A DNA stretch of 64,000 nucleotides from positions 23,093 to 87,092 of the forward strand of contig JASANE010027764.1 of the NCBI GenBank assembly GCA_030248225.1, written 5' to 3'. A program made the translations under genes and the position numbers. The stretch's first letter is position 1. Each line of letters opens with the position of its first letter. This DNA comes from Trileptium ribeirensis (lineage: Eukaryota; Nematoda; Enoplea; Enoplida; Thoracostomopsidae). Below the pieces are notes generated by a model that ran no database searches, had not been told where the DNA came from, and saw only the letters and a program-made list of their open reading frames with translations. Positions 1-9,525 of this stretch are shown here, piece by piece.

Positions 1-467
1 AGCGTGAGTTCCTGGGTGGTTTGTCAAATAGAGCCTTGAGCGGCGTGTGGTCAGTTTCCACATGGAATTTGTGTCCTACAAGATAATGTTTAAAGTGTAG
101 CGCTGCCCATCTAATTGCGAGCGCTTCGGCTTCTATTGCGGGATAGCGGCGTTGATAATCTAGCAGAGCCTTACTTGCGTACGCAATGGGTTTGAGGCCT
201 TGTTTGGTTTTCTGGTGACAGCACTGCTCCCATTGCGTATCCTGAACCGTCTGTTTGTAAGATGAACGGATGTGTGAAATCGGGGTGTACTAATACGGGT
301 TCATCTAGTAGCGCTTGTTTCAGTTTCTTAAATGGTTCTTCACATCTTGGTGTCCATTTAAATTCTGTGTCTTTGCGTTTTAGTTAATTCAGTGGTTCGC
401 ATATATCTGAGTAACCCGGTATATATTTGTGATAATACCCTACTAGTCCCATGAAGCTTTGAAGCTG
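1..467 (-). pseudogene. RT thumb and RNase H portion of the left Gypsy-like element
   Basis: On the - strand this stretch reads in short frame-shifted segments. They show the RT connection (FMGLVGYYHKYIPGY), then TDGSGYAMGAVLSP with the first RNase H aspartate, then YPAIEAEALAIRWAAL with the RNase H glutamate, and VETDHTPLKALF. This is the usual Gypsy RT-RNase H layout. A stop at 468-470 separates it from the RT core, another in-frame stop lies near 385-390, and a frameshift lies near 225. The domain runs out of the window at base 1. It is non-functional as it stands. Confidence 0.75.
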
Positions 468-968
468 CTACAAAGTCTTCGGACGCTTAAATTCCTCAAT
501 TGCTATTGCCTTTTCGGGATCTGGTTTTACGTCTTCTGTACTAATTATGTATTCTAAATATTTTAAACTACCTCGGCCAAAGTGGCATTTCGATGGTTTC
601 AATTTTAAATTTGCTTTGCGAAAACGGTCGAAAAGCCGGATTAGGTACGCTAGATGGTCTTCGAACGTTGGCGAGAATACCAATATGTTACCGATGTAGA
701 TTAAGCATTTTTCCCACTCTAGCCCTTTTGAAATCATAGACATGCAAGGTTGGAAGGCTCCGGGGGACGAATTTAGTCCGAACGGCAAGACATTGTATTC
801 GTACTGTCCATGTACCGTTACAAAAGATGTTTTCTCTTTGATTTCTGGATCTAATTCCATTTGCCAGAAGCCCTTATTTAGATCTAAACTAGACATTAGT
901 TTGGTATTTCGGAGGGATTCTAAAATATCATCTATTCTAGGTAGCGGATATGCATCTTGCTCTGCTAC
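468..968 (-). pseudogene. Reverse transcriptase core with a lost catalytic motif
   Basis: The longest open stretch (896 to 468) begins SSLDLNKGFWQMEL, containing the first RT catalytic aspartate, and continues with VLPFGLNSSPGAFQ and the thumb start KCHFG. The same frame is open upstream to about 968 and reads DAYPLPRIDDIL, as expected for this clade. The YxDD box reads YIGN: GGT AAC (plus-strand bases 687-692) stands where two aspartate codons belong, so both catalytic carboxylates are lost. A frameshift near 965-968 separates it from the N-terminal RT segment and a stop ends it at 468. It belongs to the Ty3/Gypsy RT family and is an inactive relic. Confidence 0.85.
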
Positions 969-1597
969 CGTTTTACCTTTCGAAATTCCAGACAGCGTCG
1001 AAGTGAACCATCACTCTTGGTTACATACACGATCGGTGATCCCCAAAGTGAGCTTGATGGTGATATCAGTCCCGCATCGAGCATACTGTTTAGCTCCTCT
1101 CTAAGCGGTTCGCGTAAGTAGTGTGCTAGTCGATACAGTGCTTGCTGGATTGGCTTAGCATCTCCGGTTTCTATGCGGTGCCTATGCTCAGTGCAGCGCC
1201 CTAGATCGAAATCATGGGTGCTGAAGGCATCTGCATTTTCAGCACTCGCAGTTTTCAATTGCTTTAGCTCAAACGGAGATAATAATGTCTTATCAAAATC
1301 GGTCTTGCTTAGGACCGTTTGAGCTCTTTCATGGTCAATTGACCGTTTCCCTGCCTCTATGTGTTGCATGATCCTTTCGGGGTGCGCTGTAATGTTGTTT
1401 AATTGTTTGGTGGGCTTGTGCTCCTCGTACCGAACTAAATGTTTGTTTGTGTCCTTCAAGAATTGCACTGTAGAGTTAATCATCGTTTCGATATGACCTA
1501 TTGTTTGTCCGGCATAAATAGTGACCGGTGTGTTTCCAAAGTTAATTACTGAGATTGGTATAGTTCTTTCGCTCCTTAACACTAATGCGTTTCCCAT
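965..1597 (-). pseudogene. Protease-RT linker and N-terminal part of RT
   Basis: The 210-codon open stretch starts with a linker (GNTPVTIYAGQTIGHIE) of the kind found between retropepsin and RT in Gypsy elements. It ends with the start of RT: a proline-poor lead-in, then GLISPSSSLWGSPIVYVTKSDGSLR, which I match to the family pattern in which residues before the fingers read I.PS.SPW.SPIV.V.KKDG. It overlaps the protease ORF by 16 bases in another frame. That could be a genuine programmed frameshift or simple decay; I cannot tell which. It loses the frame near 965, just before the RT core. Confidence 0.75.
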
Positions 1598-2286
1598 GGC
1601 ATATCGACCATTTCCGGTGCGGGCACGAATAGTGCCGGTCCTACACCTGTTTCAGCTATCTCAGGGATTGCATTAATAAATGTTTCAGTGTTTGGTTCTA
1701 TGGTGGTGACCGTGCGACACATTATTGCGATTAGTGGTGGGTCGTAACGTTCTAGGCCTGCAAAAGGTATCTTAGCCTCTTCATCCTCTACTGGTATTTC
1801 TAAGCAACGTTCTTTAAAATTTATAATGCATTTTGGTAAATGGGACATGAAATTAGTTCCTATAATGCAGTGATAAGGTGCTATTTTAGTGACGAAGAAT
1901 TCTGTTTGTACCTTTATAGACCCGATCGACAAAGGTACGCTAATGCTGCCGTCCAGTGCCAATTCCTGGTTAGTAGCGGATACTATCCTAGTGGAATCAT
2001 CCGGGCGCGGTTGGAGACCTAATTTATTAACCAGGTATTGTGATACGATGGAAACGTCTGCACCGGTGTCGATCAGAGTAAGTACTGGTGTGCGGTATAT
2101 AAAGGCATTGATGAGCAGGGGTGCGTCCATGTGATGTATTGCGGTTACCTGTCGGTGGTAGGCGACTGTGCGATGTCCCGTACGTTGGGATCTCTCATAT
2201 ACAGCGAATAGCTCAGTGGGATCTACTAGAACGACGCTTTCGTCCTCGGTGGTAGCATTTATTCGAGCTGACCGACGAGGACTCAT
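1582..2286 (-). CDS. Retropepsin-like aspartic protease of the left element
   Basis: This is an intact 234-codon frame with the catalytic motif LIDTGAD at residues 71-77 and a C-terminal CIIGTNFM segment. Together these are typical of retroviral-type aspartic proteases, which work as homodimers to cut the polyprotein. A basic N-terminal tail (SPRRSAR) precedes an approximately 60-residue stretch of unknown role. The ATG at 2286 follows the stop of the Env-like frame (2369) by 82 bases, with no LTR, gag or zinc-knuckle sequence in between. It is the only piece of this element whose frame is unbroken. Assignment to the family is secure; activity is not implied. Confidence 0.8.
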   Translation of the reverse strand: MSPRRSARINATTEDESVVLVDPTELFAVYERSQRTGHRTVAYHRQVTAIHHMDAPLLINAFIYRTPVLTLIDTGADVSIVSQYLVNKLGLQPRPDDSTRIVSATNQELALDGSISVPLSIGSIKVQTEFFVTKIAPYHCIIGTNFMSHLPKCIINFKERCLEIPVEDEEAKIPFAGLERYDPPLIAIMCRTVTTIEPNTETFINAIPEIAETGVGPALFVPAPEMVDMPWETH

Positions 2287-2368
2287 TGTTCGCAGTTCGA
2301 GGCGTTCCGTGGAAGCTGCTAGGGCTGAAACCGTTGGTGGAGGCGTGTTTGTAGTGCCATACTCATTA

Positions 2369-2833
2369 TCAGTTTTTGACGCTCAATTCGAGTCGCTTTG
2401 GCTCTGCCCGTCCACATGGTCGTTGCTGCCACCAACGCTGTAGGCGCCCTTTTATGCATTTACGACAGAAGCCAGCTCTCTTCCTTAAGTAAATTATTGC
2501 CCCTATACCAACAATTAAAAACACAATGAGCATCCACAGGTAAAGAGCTACTCTAGTTGCAGTGATGTATGGGAAGTCGATTACCTTCTTCAACTGCTCA
2601 TCGGCTATTTGCTGGAATTGCAGGTTTGCCACTTTGGCATGTTCTAACGAACTCCAAGCAATCGATTTGAGGGGTATATCCGGAAAGTCATGTACAGTGA
2701 TGTTAGGTCCAATGTGAACTGTCACTTCTTGCGCTTCTAGTGTGCTAGCCAGCATAAAGCATAAGTGGGCTGACCACGAGCTGGGCATAGTTATTATGCG
2801 ACAGCCACAAAACGCCATTGTCAGCAATGTCAA
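2369..2833 (-). pseudogene. C-terminal part of an Env-like glycoprotein: membrane anchor and tail
   Basis: The 154-codon frame carries a possible N-glycosylation site (NIT, residues 44-46) and a helical stretch. A strong membrane span follows at about residues 95-116, then a short basic tail with closely spaced cysteines (FCRKC). This is the usual end of a type I viral fusion glycoprotein: ectodomain outside, one anchor, short cytoplasmic tail. It continues the frames upstream (2745-3995), from which it is separated by frame breaks near 2800. The identification as Env rests on architecture and on the cleavage site and fusion-peptide-like segment upstream, not on a database match. Confidence 0.6.
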
Positions 2834-3598
2834 TTGTCTCTCCTCGGGTAACGTGGCTGGGATGATTCTTCTTGAAGACGACAGCCTTGCGTTCAGCGTT
2901 TCGGATTAAGACTCCTTGTGCTGTGGTGTAGACGTCGGTGTGGTTAGCCATTGGCCCGACAATGCGCTGTTCCTGCAAAGTTGGCAAGCTTCCTCTGGGG
3001 CGTCCTCGCCCATGATGATCCAGTCCAAGCAACGCGATGTATGGTCCGTAGCAAGTGCGTGTATCTCGCTGCACGCAATGCGTGTAATTTTAGTACATCA
3101 TAACGTGCTCGTTGAACCCACGTGGCGTAATCAGACAATCGTAGTATCATGTCAGCGCTGCGCTCGGGGACGTTCCAGCCAACATTACATATTTGAAAGT
3201 AGGGTCGGACGTCGTCCGACCTAACTAACGGAACCCGCAGTATAAATGCAAATTTAAATGAGCCTAGATCGATGTGCACTGGATAGATTTGTCCAAATTG
3301 ATAGGCTAGTGCTGGTTCTAGTATTAGAGTGGTCTGCGCTATCTGCGAGTTTTTCTGGAATAAGCTCTTTAACGTGGATACGTCCACTACTTTCGGTGAT
3401 AGTTGGCCTCTCATCATGACTTCCATGACGGCGTCGACGGATGATCGAAGGCTAGTGCGAACCATGGGGTTAACTAGCTCGCGGTGAACCTCAGTAACCT
3501 AGCGTTGCTCTTGGCACCTTACCTGATCAATCATGGTGACTACCTCCTGCATTTCATGGCGCAAAAATGAGTGAAGCTCCTCGTTAGCGTGCGTTAGT
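2745..3598 (-). pseudogene. Central ectodomain of the Env-like gene, broken
   Basis: Two open stretches in different frames (3465-2944 and 3074-2745), together with a short frame from about 3600 to 3498, read as one degenerate ectodomain. They contain scattered cysteines (ICNVGWNVP, TCYGPYIALLGLD), a possible glycosylation site (NHT) and an amphipathic start after the fusion peptide. A stop near 3497 and frame breaks near 3600 and 2980 show decay. I recognise no named domain in this part. Its assignment is by position between the cleavage and fusion-peptide segment and the membrane anchor. Confidence 0.5.
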
Positions 3599-3599
3599 T

Positions 3600-3995
3600 T
3601 CATGATCGCGAGTTACCATAGGCGACATTATAGGTGTTTCTTATTTCTTTAGACAGCGCGAGTACTTGCTTGTTCAAATCCTTAAGATGCACCGCATTAG
3701 TGAATACTACACCTACACCTAGTAATCCTGTTACTACACCAGCTGCTCCAGCTAACGCGGCGTGAAATCGCTTCTTCCGGACCTCAGGTTCCTCACAAAG
3801 ATGAGCATTCGCCTCGCAATACTCGCGCATTAATGCCATATAATAGCTAGTGTCTAATACGCCTTGATAAGTACTCCTTAATTCTCTTTCTAATTCTTGC
3901 ACTTCCTGTTGTAAATCCGGCATGGTGGTATTTGGGTTGGGACAGCGGTTCCCCAAACATGGTTTACCCCGATTAGTGTATACACACCATGCCAT
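3600..3995 (-). pseudogene. Env-like segment with a furin-type site and fusion-peptide-like run
   Basis: This 131-codon frame holds two paired-cysteine motifs near its start and a long coiled-coil-prone helix (residues 26-45). The basic tetrapeptide RKKR follows at residues 73-76. Immediately after it comes a Gly/Ala/Val-rich hydrophobic run (residues 77-102), then a heptad-like helix (VHLKDLNKQVLALSKEI). A furin-type site followed by a hydrophobic glycine-rich segment and a heptad repeat is the hallmark layout of class I fusion glycoproteins, including those of errantiviruses. The frame ends in a stop at 3600 while related sequence continues in another frame. This segment is the main reason for calling the region Env-like. 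Confidence 0.65.
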
Positions 3996-5793
3996 GCCAG
4001 TTGCTTGACAATCTAAATGCTAGTCCATCTAAAGATAGCCGTAAAATTATTGGTAAAAAGGTGGATTGCGAAGCAGTGATTACTAAACCCTGTGGTTCGA
4101 TTAACGTGCCCACCTGTTGATTTCCCGTGGCTCCTAAGCGTGCTACCTGGTCCAAAAATGGACTAGCAACAGCGCGAGTTTTCCCTAATTGATGTAGGAT
4201 GCGCAAAATCGTTAGTACCCATACTATTTTGGTCCCTTTTTTTACCAAGCCTACCGCAGCTTTTATACTTTGTCCTAATCCGTTTGAAGAGAACCGTACC
4301 GACCCGATCGGTGATGCCCGGTCACTCCCGTCAACGGCGTTGTTGCGTTCATTGCTGGCATTTTCACTGTCCCCGGAGAAACTCAGCTCAGATATGAGAT
4401 CATCAGAGTCAAGTGATTCAATTGCGGGCATGTCAAATTCGTCCCCGCTGGCGTCACTGAGTGCTGCACTCAACTCACTTTCAAATTCCTCTTCGTCAAT
4501 AAATGTTATGTCAGCGCCATGGTCAGTGTATAGGGCTTGGTCCATGTCTTCCATTGGGTCACTCTGCCAGATGTTTTGGGCGGGCTTGCGTAACCACAAT
4601 AGTCGTAGGTACAATAGTTCTTCGCGCTTTAGTTTGCTACCTACATCTCTGAAAGGTGCGTTAGCCATTATAGCGTATGCAATGTGATGTATTGACAATA
4701 CCGGAGTTTTGGGTCCGAATTCGTCAAATTCCGTAACTAGGTTATCCAACAAGTACGGTCCGCTTATTATTGTTTCGAGAAACTCCAAGTAGGCTTCCCT
4801 GTACGCTATAAGTTCATAAGCCGAGTGCAATCCATGTGTGCTACTTGTTCGAATGGATACTGTCCCATCTCTCCTAATTGTCCCATAATCTGCGGAAAGA
4901 TTCCCGGCGTAGTCCCAGTCGCCATGATAAGTGGTAAACGCGCACTCTTCCCCAGGCATGAAGTTTGGATTATGTCGTTCCTCACACACGATACATGTTT
5001 GGAGGATGGGAATTTGAGACCGATACGCTTCCGTGATTGCTTGTGTGATGCTCATTGCGTTGATTACTCGGCCCACGATTTCCAAGAGTCCCTCCAGGTG
5101 TTTTAACATGCAACTACTAACGCGTATATCAGGCATAGTGTGTAGGAACGGGGATGCGAACCCTAACAGCTCTGACAGAACGGCAGCGTAACGCCGTCGG
5201 TCGATTCGGGCCGTCCCAGCCACTCGGGCCCTGAGCAACTGATGGGCATTTCAAATCCGCTCCGACACAGCTATGACCCTCCGGTAAAATAGCGTTCTCT
5301 TTGGCATCCTATCTTCTCCGAAACGCAACTTAGGCGTACAGTGGGGAAATTTTCCGTGACATTCAGGTTTAACTGCTGGCACGATTTCTGAATCCGATCC
5401 CAACAACGCTAGTCGTTCCTCATCTGGTAATCCGTGCAAAATCAGGGGCTCTACTATTTCACTAGTGTCATTTAATGCCTACAATTTCCTTAATATGATA
5501 TCTAACAACTGATGTTTATATGTTCGTGTACTCAATTGCTCCAACCTGTGCTTAGGTCCTATCAAGTCTGTGTGGTTAATCGCGGGACCCACACCAACTC
5601 GGCCGACGGCTGGTGCACTTTCCATCGATTCGGGTGATTTTAATGCTTGTTCGATTACTTTTGTCAAGTCAACAGGAGGTCCGGATGAGTTATTTCATAT
5701 GGTGCGGGCTTCTTCCGTACTTAATCGACACGTTACGGTTTCGACTTCGTTTTCCTGCTGCTGGTTTCCTATTATGTTCGTTTTCTCTGCCAT
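3973..5793 (-). pseudogene. Leader ORF of unknown kind, merging into the Env-like N-terminus; three in-frame stops
   Basis: From an ATG at 5793 one frame runs to 3973, interrupted only by stops at 5697-5695 (TGA), 5481-5479 (TAG) and 5253-5251 (TGA). The upstream two-thirds is helical and soluble-looking, with a very acidic stretch (about 4500-4360) and no zinc knuckle. By position it may be the gag of this element, but I recognise no gag motif. A basic-hydrophobic segment (KIVWVLTILRILHQL, about 4230-4185) resembles an internal signal peptide. The sequence after it (GTLIEPQGLVI) looks like the start of an Env surface domain. The final residues overlap the next Env-like frame (3995) by 23 bases, so the join between them is shifted. 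Function is inferred, not recognised. Confidence 0.5.
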
Positions 5794-6210
5794 GTCATTT
5801 ACTCTGGGTAAGAGTATAACAATTTCGAGCTTCGGCTGGTTACTATTGGTTCCTCCTTATCAACATAATTCATCCCTAGGTTACCAAACTCTACTTGAGC
5901 ATCATTAGGTTCCGTGGTCCGCAAATGTTAGCTTGATTATCATGATTTTCTAGACTTGTAATGTTTTCGGCACTCGGCTCGGCGTTGTCTCCGTGTAGCC
6001 CTAAATCCTTTTCACACTCAGTCGAACTGCTTCCTCTCCCGATTCTACACACGATTCAAACGTACCGGCTGCGGATTGGTCGCAGTCGGCCACACAGATA
6101 TTCACCTGCTGGGTGGGTAGATTCATCAACGACAAATAAAGGCCGCGATCCCTGACCCCAGATCTGGTGGCCTCCACACTTACGAACCAAACTCTAGTCA
6201 ACTTAGGTCC
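5794..6210. other. Presumed untranslated 5' region of the left element
   Basis: No supported gene. On the - strand, open stretches such as 6297-6001 have no recognisable motif and overlap repeats, so I do not call them genes. By position this is leader or LTR sequence of the left element, but no TG...CA boundary or primer-binding site could be fixed. Confidence 0.35.
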
Positions 6211-6457
6211 TACATACAAATGACAATTTTGAACGGAGCTAGGCAAATCAGGACAGCTCACTTCCGAAGGCCTACTTCGCACCTGGCCGGTGTCCACGAG
6301 CGGTCTTACCCGGCCGGTTGAAAGGTACTAGGGTACACATATAAATTCAAATTTTGAACGGAATTGGAACAATCAGATTGACCCGAGTTCTGAATGTCTC
6401 CTTCGCACGTGACCAGTGTCCACGAGCGGTCTTTCCCGATAAGTTGAAAAGCTACAG
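6211..6457. repeat. Two-copy tandem duplication, about 123 bp per unit
   Basis: Unit 1 (6211-6333) and unit 2 (6334 to about 6457) share landmarks in the same order: ATTTTGAACGGA near the start, CTTCGCAC, GTGTCCACGAGCGGTCTT, and GTTGAAA near the end. The copies have diverged by substitutions. Subrepeats of this size occur in LTR U3 regions, and the array lies just upstream of the left element in its own orientation. That interpretation is an inference. Confidence 0.75.
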
Positions 6458-7251
6458 GGCCTAGCAGCCACTAAATTGGTGGAAGTCTCTTTCCATTCCA
6501 TTGGATGCATTTACTAAGTTCTTTCATTTAGTTCCCTTGGTTCTCAGTTTCTCCCCATTACGTTCCTGGCTAAGAACTTATATGTCAATTTCCTTTACAA
6601 ATTAAAAAATTAGAGATATATGTCAATTTCCTTACAACCAGATAAAATTTTAAATTATCTTGCAAAATGTAAACGGAGCAAATGACTTCCATGGTTTTTC
6701 ATCTTCACTCTGTAAGAATTGTTCAACGTAACCTAATGTTAACAAAATAAGACCAGGTGATTTCTTAAGGCAGTTGCTTGGGACTACTTCTTGTTTACAA
6801 AGAGCGTCGGTGTGTTGACCGTGATATGCATAGCACGGTATTAATTGTTGATTATGGGGCTTTTATTGGAATTGTATACCCCTCGGTTGTATGCATCACG
6901 TTTACGTACCTTATCAGATGATGTGTACGTTTTTTCCGGGATTCCAAGAATTGCAAAATGGGACCATCCCCTTACGGTTGTCTCGGGGTACTTGCTGCTA
7001 CTGAAATTTTATGTGAAGGAGTTTTTTTACCAGGCTGTTTGGAGATGTATCGGCTGCCCAACCCGCCGATTGTGACAGTCTAGCACGCTGGAGATCGTTG
7101 TAGGCAATCGATACTCGCCCAAGCGAGCTTGAGGGCAATCAATTGCTCGCAAAAACCTAGGGTGGGTGGGTGGAAAATACCAAGCCAGAGTACGTCGGGA
7201 GTTTGGTCTGCAATTCATCTTCGGAAGAGGGCAGCTAGCCAGAAAAACGAC
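6458..7251. other. No gene seen
   Basis: AT-rich sequence with no domain-bearing frame. A 76-codon + frame at 6845-7075 has no recognisable feature and no splice context, so it is left unassigned. Confidence 0.5.
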
Positions 7252-7531
7252 CACATTATCCATGGGGTAGCTAGGAAAAAAATTCGGGGGGAATAGCATA
7301 ACTCAAGCCGAGACCTTATGTCGCTTCGTTCCTGCCGGCCGGTGTGTATTTGCCCCGCAGGGCAGAATTTTAGATTATTAAAACTAAAAAGCAATTTCGG
7401 GGCTACTCCGACAGGAAAAATGTAGTCCAGCTGAGAAAAAAATTTTTACTAAGGGGGGACCGTCGGTAATTTTTAAGGTCAAAAAATTACCGGAGGGGGA
7501 GTACCCTCCCTGGCTACGCCCCACACATTAT
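7252..7531. mobile_element. hAT-type MITE with 8-bp target duplication
   Basis: The octamer CACATTAT occurs at 7252-7259 and again at 7524-7531. Between them the ends are imperfect inverted repeats: a left end near CATGGGGTAGCTAGG, and a right end CCTGGCTACGCCCCA. An 8-bp duplication and a GGGGCGTAGCCAGG-type end are characteristic of non-autonomous hAT transposons. No transposase frame is present in the roughly 264-bp interior. The ends resemble those of the element at 46764-47127. Confidence 0.7.
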
Positions 7532-9331
7532 CTCATAAGGCAAAGTAGACGAGTATGACCGAGTGTATCTGCAACATTTCCTATATGACCTTTTATTATC
7601 ACTCGTTGCTTGAAAATACCATATCTTGATCAACCATATGGTAACTTAAAGTGCCTTAGTGCGTATCATTTTAGAACATGGTACTGAAGTTAAATACCTG
7701 TTTTTCCATCGCAGCTGTTAGACGCGTTCTTAATTCGAAACTGTGCGTGTTTTGTTAAAACATGTGGAGCATTACATAAACAAAAGCTACAGAACATGTA
7801 TCTAATCAAAAAAGTATAACAGGAGAGTAATTTACTTTAAAAACCGGAGAAACCAAAAATTCCAGCGTGGCATTATATAGATAAATATACCTAACTGTTG
7901 TACGTCTAGTAAGTCGAGGCTACTCTACGCTGAGCTGTTCCGTATAGTTGCTGCTGTAAATATGTTCGATGGCCTCGCTAACACTATACCGCGATCATAA
8001 ATTGCTATGGCTTCCTGAGCCTCTTCAAAGTCCCAGAGAAACAAAAAATGCCTCGGAAATGGCGTTATCCATAGGGAATAATTTTAGGATATTTATTTTT
8101 TGTCGATGCTTTTCTCTAAAAACATCTTAATATTCTGTTTCATAATTGATTCGCAGTTATGTTCATGCTAAAAGTTTAAAGGTTTGGCGTGGGCATTAAG
8201 AGCAGCCAGAGCCTCTGCAAGCTATGTTTCTAAGAAATTTTTGTCTTAAAAAACCACGAAAAATTTGACAGATCGCTAATGGCACAATGATAAGTTGAAA
8301 TTTGATTTGAGTTTGTTTTCTCCGGTGCCAGAATTACGTTTCTTTTAAAACATACGGGTCCCTATTTTTGGGTCCTCTTCCTTTTCTGGGGATAGCATGT
8401 GACCCCGAAATTGTTGTCCCTCTATTTATGGTACATTGCGGGTACCACGGATAAATAATTAGGCACTGGCACAGGGAAGAACTTTAAGAGCTCTTAGCTT
8501 TTTAGAACGCATCAGATTGATGTTCGAGATACAATGTAGATAGTCGCAACTCGTTTTGGGGTTTGTCTAATATTTATACGATCAGATCAATCCTATAACG
8601 TACTTCCCCAGACATTTTTCCGGGGGTATTCTTTCAACTTCTCCGCTGTGTACCTGCTAGCACTCAAACGTGAAATTCTTACATTGAAGAGTTGAAGTTT
8701 GGGAGTTTCCGCAGTCTTGCTAATCGTTTGAGTCCATACCTGACCCGGACGGTGGGTAAAGATGATTGAGCGAATTGACGTCCAAGAATAATTAGTTGAT
8801 GGTTGTCAAATATGTACTATATTGAGATTTCACTGACTGTGGTATAAAAAGTCAATTAAAAAAATATAGGGTATGTTTAGCGTAGGGCCGCAATTAAATT
8901 TTTTTACTCTTTGCCTGCCCTGCGGTACGCATGTCAGTTCCTCCTTTGTTATTGAAGGAAGAAACCGGACGTGATCCAAATATTAACCCAGTTACCTTCT
9001 CAGACGGATTTATCTCGTATCCAGGTCAGCCGGTCCCTCTGAAATAGTTATCTGCTGATCCGATAGCTGCTGGGGTGACATCTGCTCAACACGATTGTGC
9101 AAAAAAAACAGGAGTATTGTGGCTTTACATGCTCGGCATTCGCGGTTTAACATGTTTAAATCTGGGGTGGACAATCCTAAAACTGTGGGTACCCATAGTA
9201 TAGGTGAACCACAAGTGAGTGGAGCACCATGCAAACGACTGGGTGGCTCGAACGGCCATCCCTCTCTATCAATTGTAAAATATTTTCTTTTTTATTTATA
9301 CGTATAAATATCTTTGTTTTTTCACGCATAG
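7532..9331. other. No gene confirmed; presumed 5' region or first intron of PDXDC1
   Basis: The next exon (9332) has no ATG in its frame, so at least one earlier coding exon should lie upstream, but I could not identify it here. A 74-codon - strand frame (9234-9010) is the longest open stretch. It has no recognised motif and is not called. Confidence 0.4.
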
Positions 9332-9525
9332 CAAGAAAAAGCTAGCACTTGGCGATGCAGCACCGACAGAGAATCTCCGACCAGCGAGCAAGCGGTGACA
9401 ACAACAACTGTAGCTTCTTCCGGTGGCAACCAAAATGACGCCTCTTCGGGATCAGTTTCGGATCCGAATGCAAACAACGGAGGTGACAGTGGTGGTGGTA
9501 CGGGTCATCGGACGGAGCGAACCAG
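9332..9525 (+). CDS. PDXDC1: PDXDC1-like exon a: low-complexity N-terminal region
   Basis: The acceptor TTTTTTCACGCATAG ends at 9331 and the donor AG|GTAAG follows 9525. The open frame reads a Ser/Thr/Gly/Asn-rich linker (TTTTVASSGGNQNDASSG) ending TGHRTER. It contains no ATG, so it is internal. It ends with two bases of a codon, which the next exon completes. The content is not conserved enough to recognise by itself. The case rests on splice signals, phase and higher GC than its surroundings. Confidence 0.6.

Larger units (their letters stand above)
1..6457 (-). mobile_element. Decayed Ty3/Gypsy-like retroelement with an Env-like gene; runs off the left edge
   Basis: Reading the - strand from about 5793 down to 1, I see a leader ORF of unknown kind, an Env-like glycoprotein, a retropepsin, an RT and an RNase H. 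The pieces lie in shifted frames and are broken by stops, so this is a dead copy. No LTR pair is visible. The right boundary is set tentatively at the end of a 123-bp tandem duplication near 6457. The left part, where integrase would be expected, lies outside the window. Ty3/Gypsy errantiviruses normally have the order gag-pol-env, so an Env-like gene only 82 bases upstream of the protease is unexpected. It could be a true rearranged genome order or a product of deletion and recombination between two copies. Confidence 0.8.

Noticed and set aside
742..1104. 120-codon + strand frame
   Set aside because: Antisense to the RT of the left element; no independent support.
4199..4687. 162-codon + strand serine-rich frame
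   Set aside because: Antisense to the leader and Env-like frame; its composition reflects the acidic stretch on the other strand.
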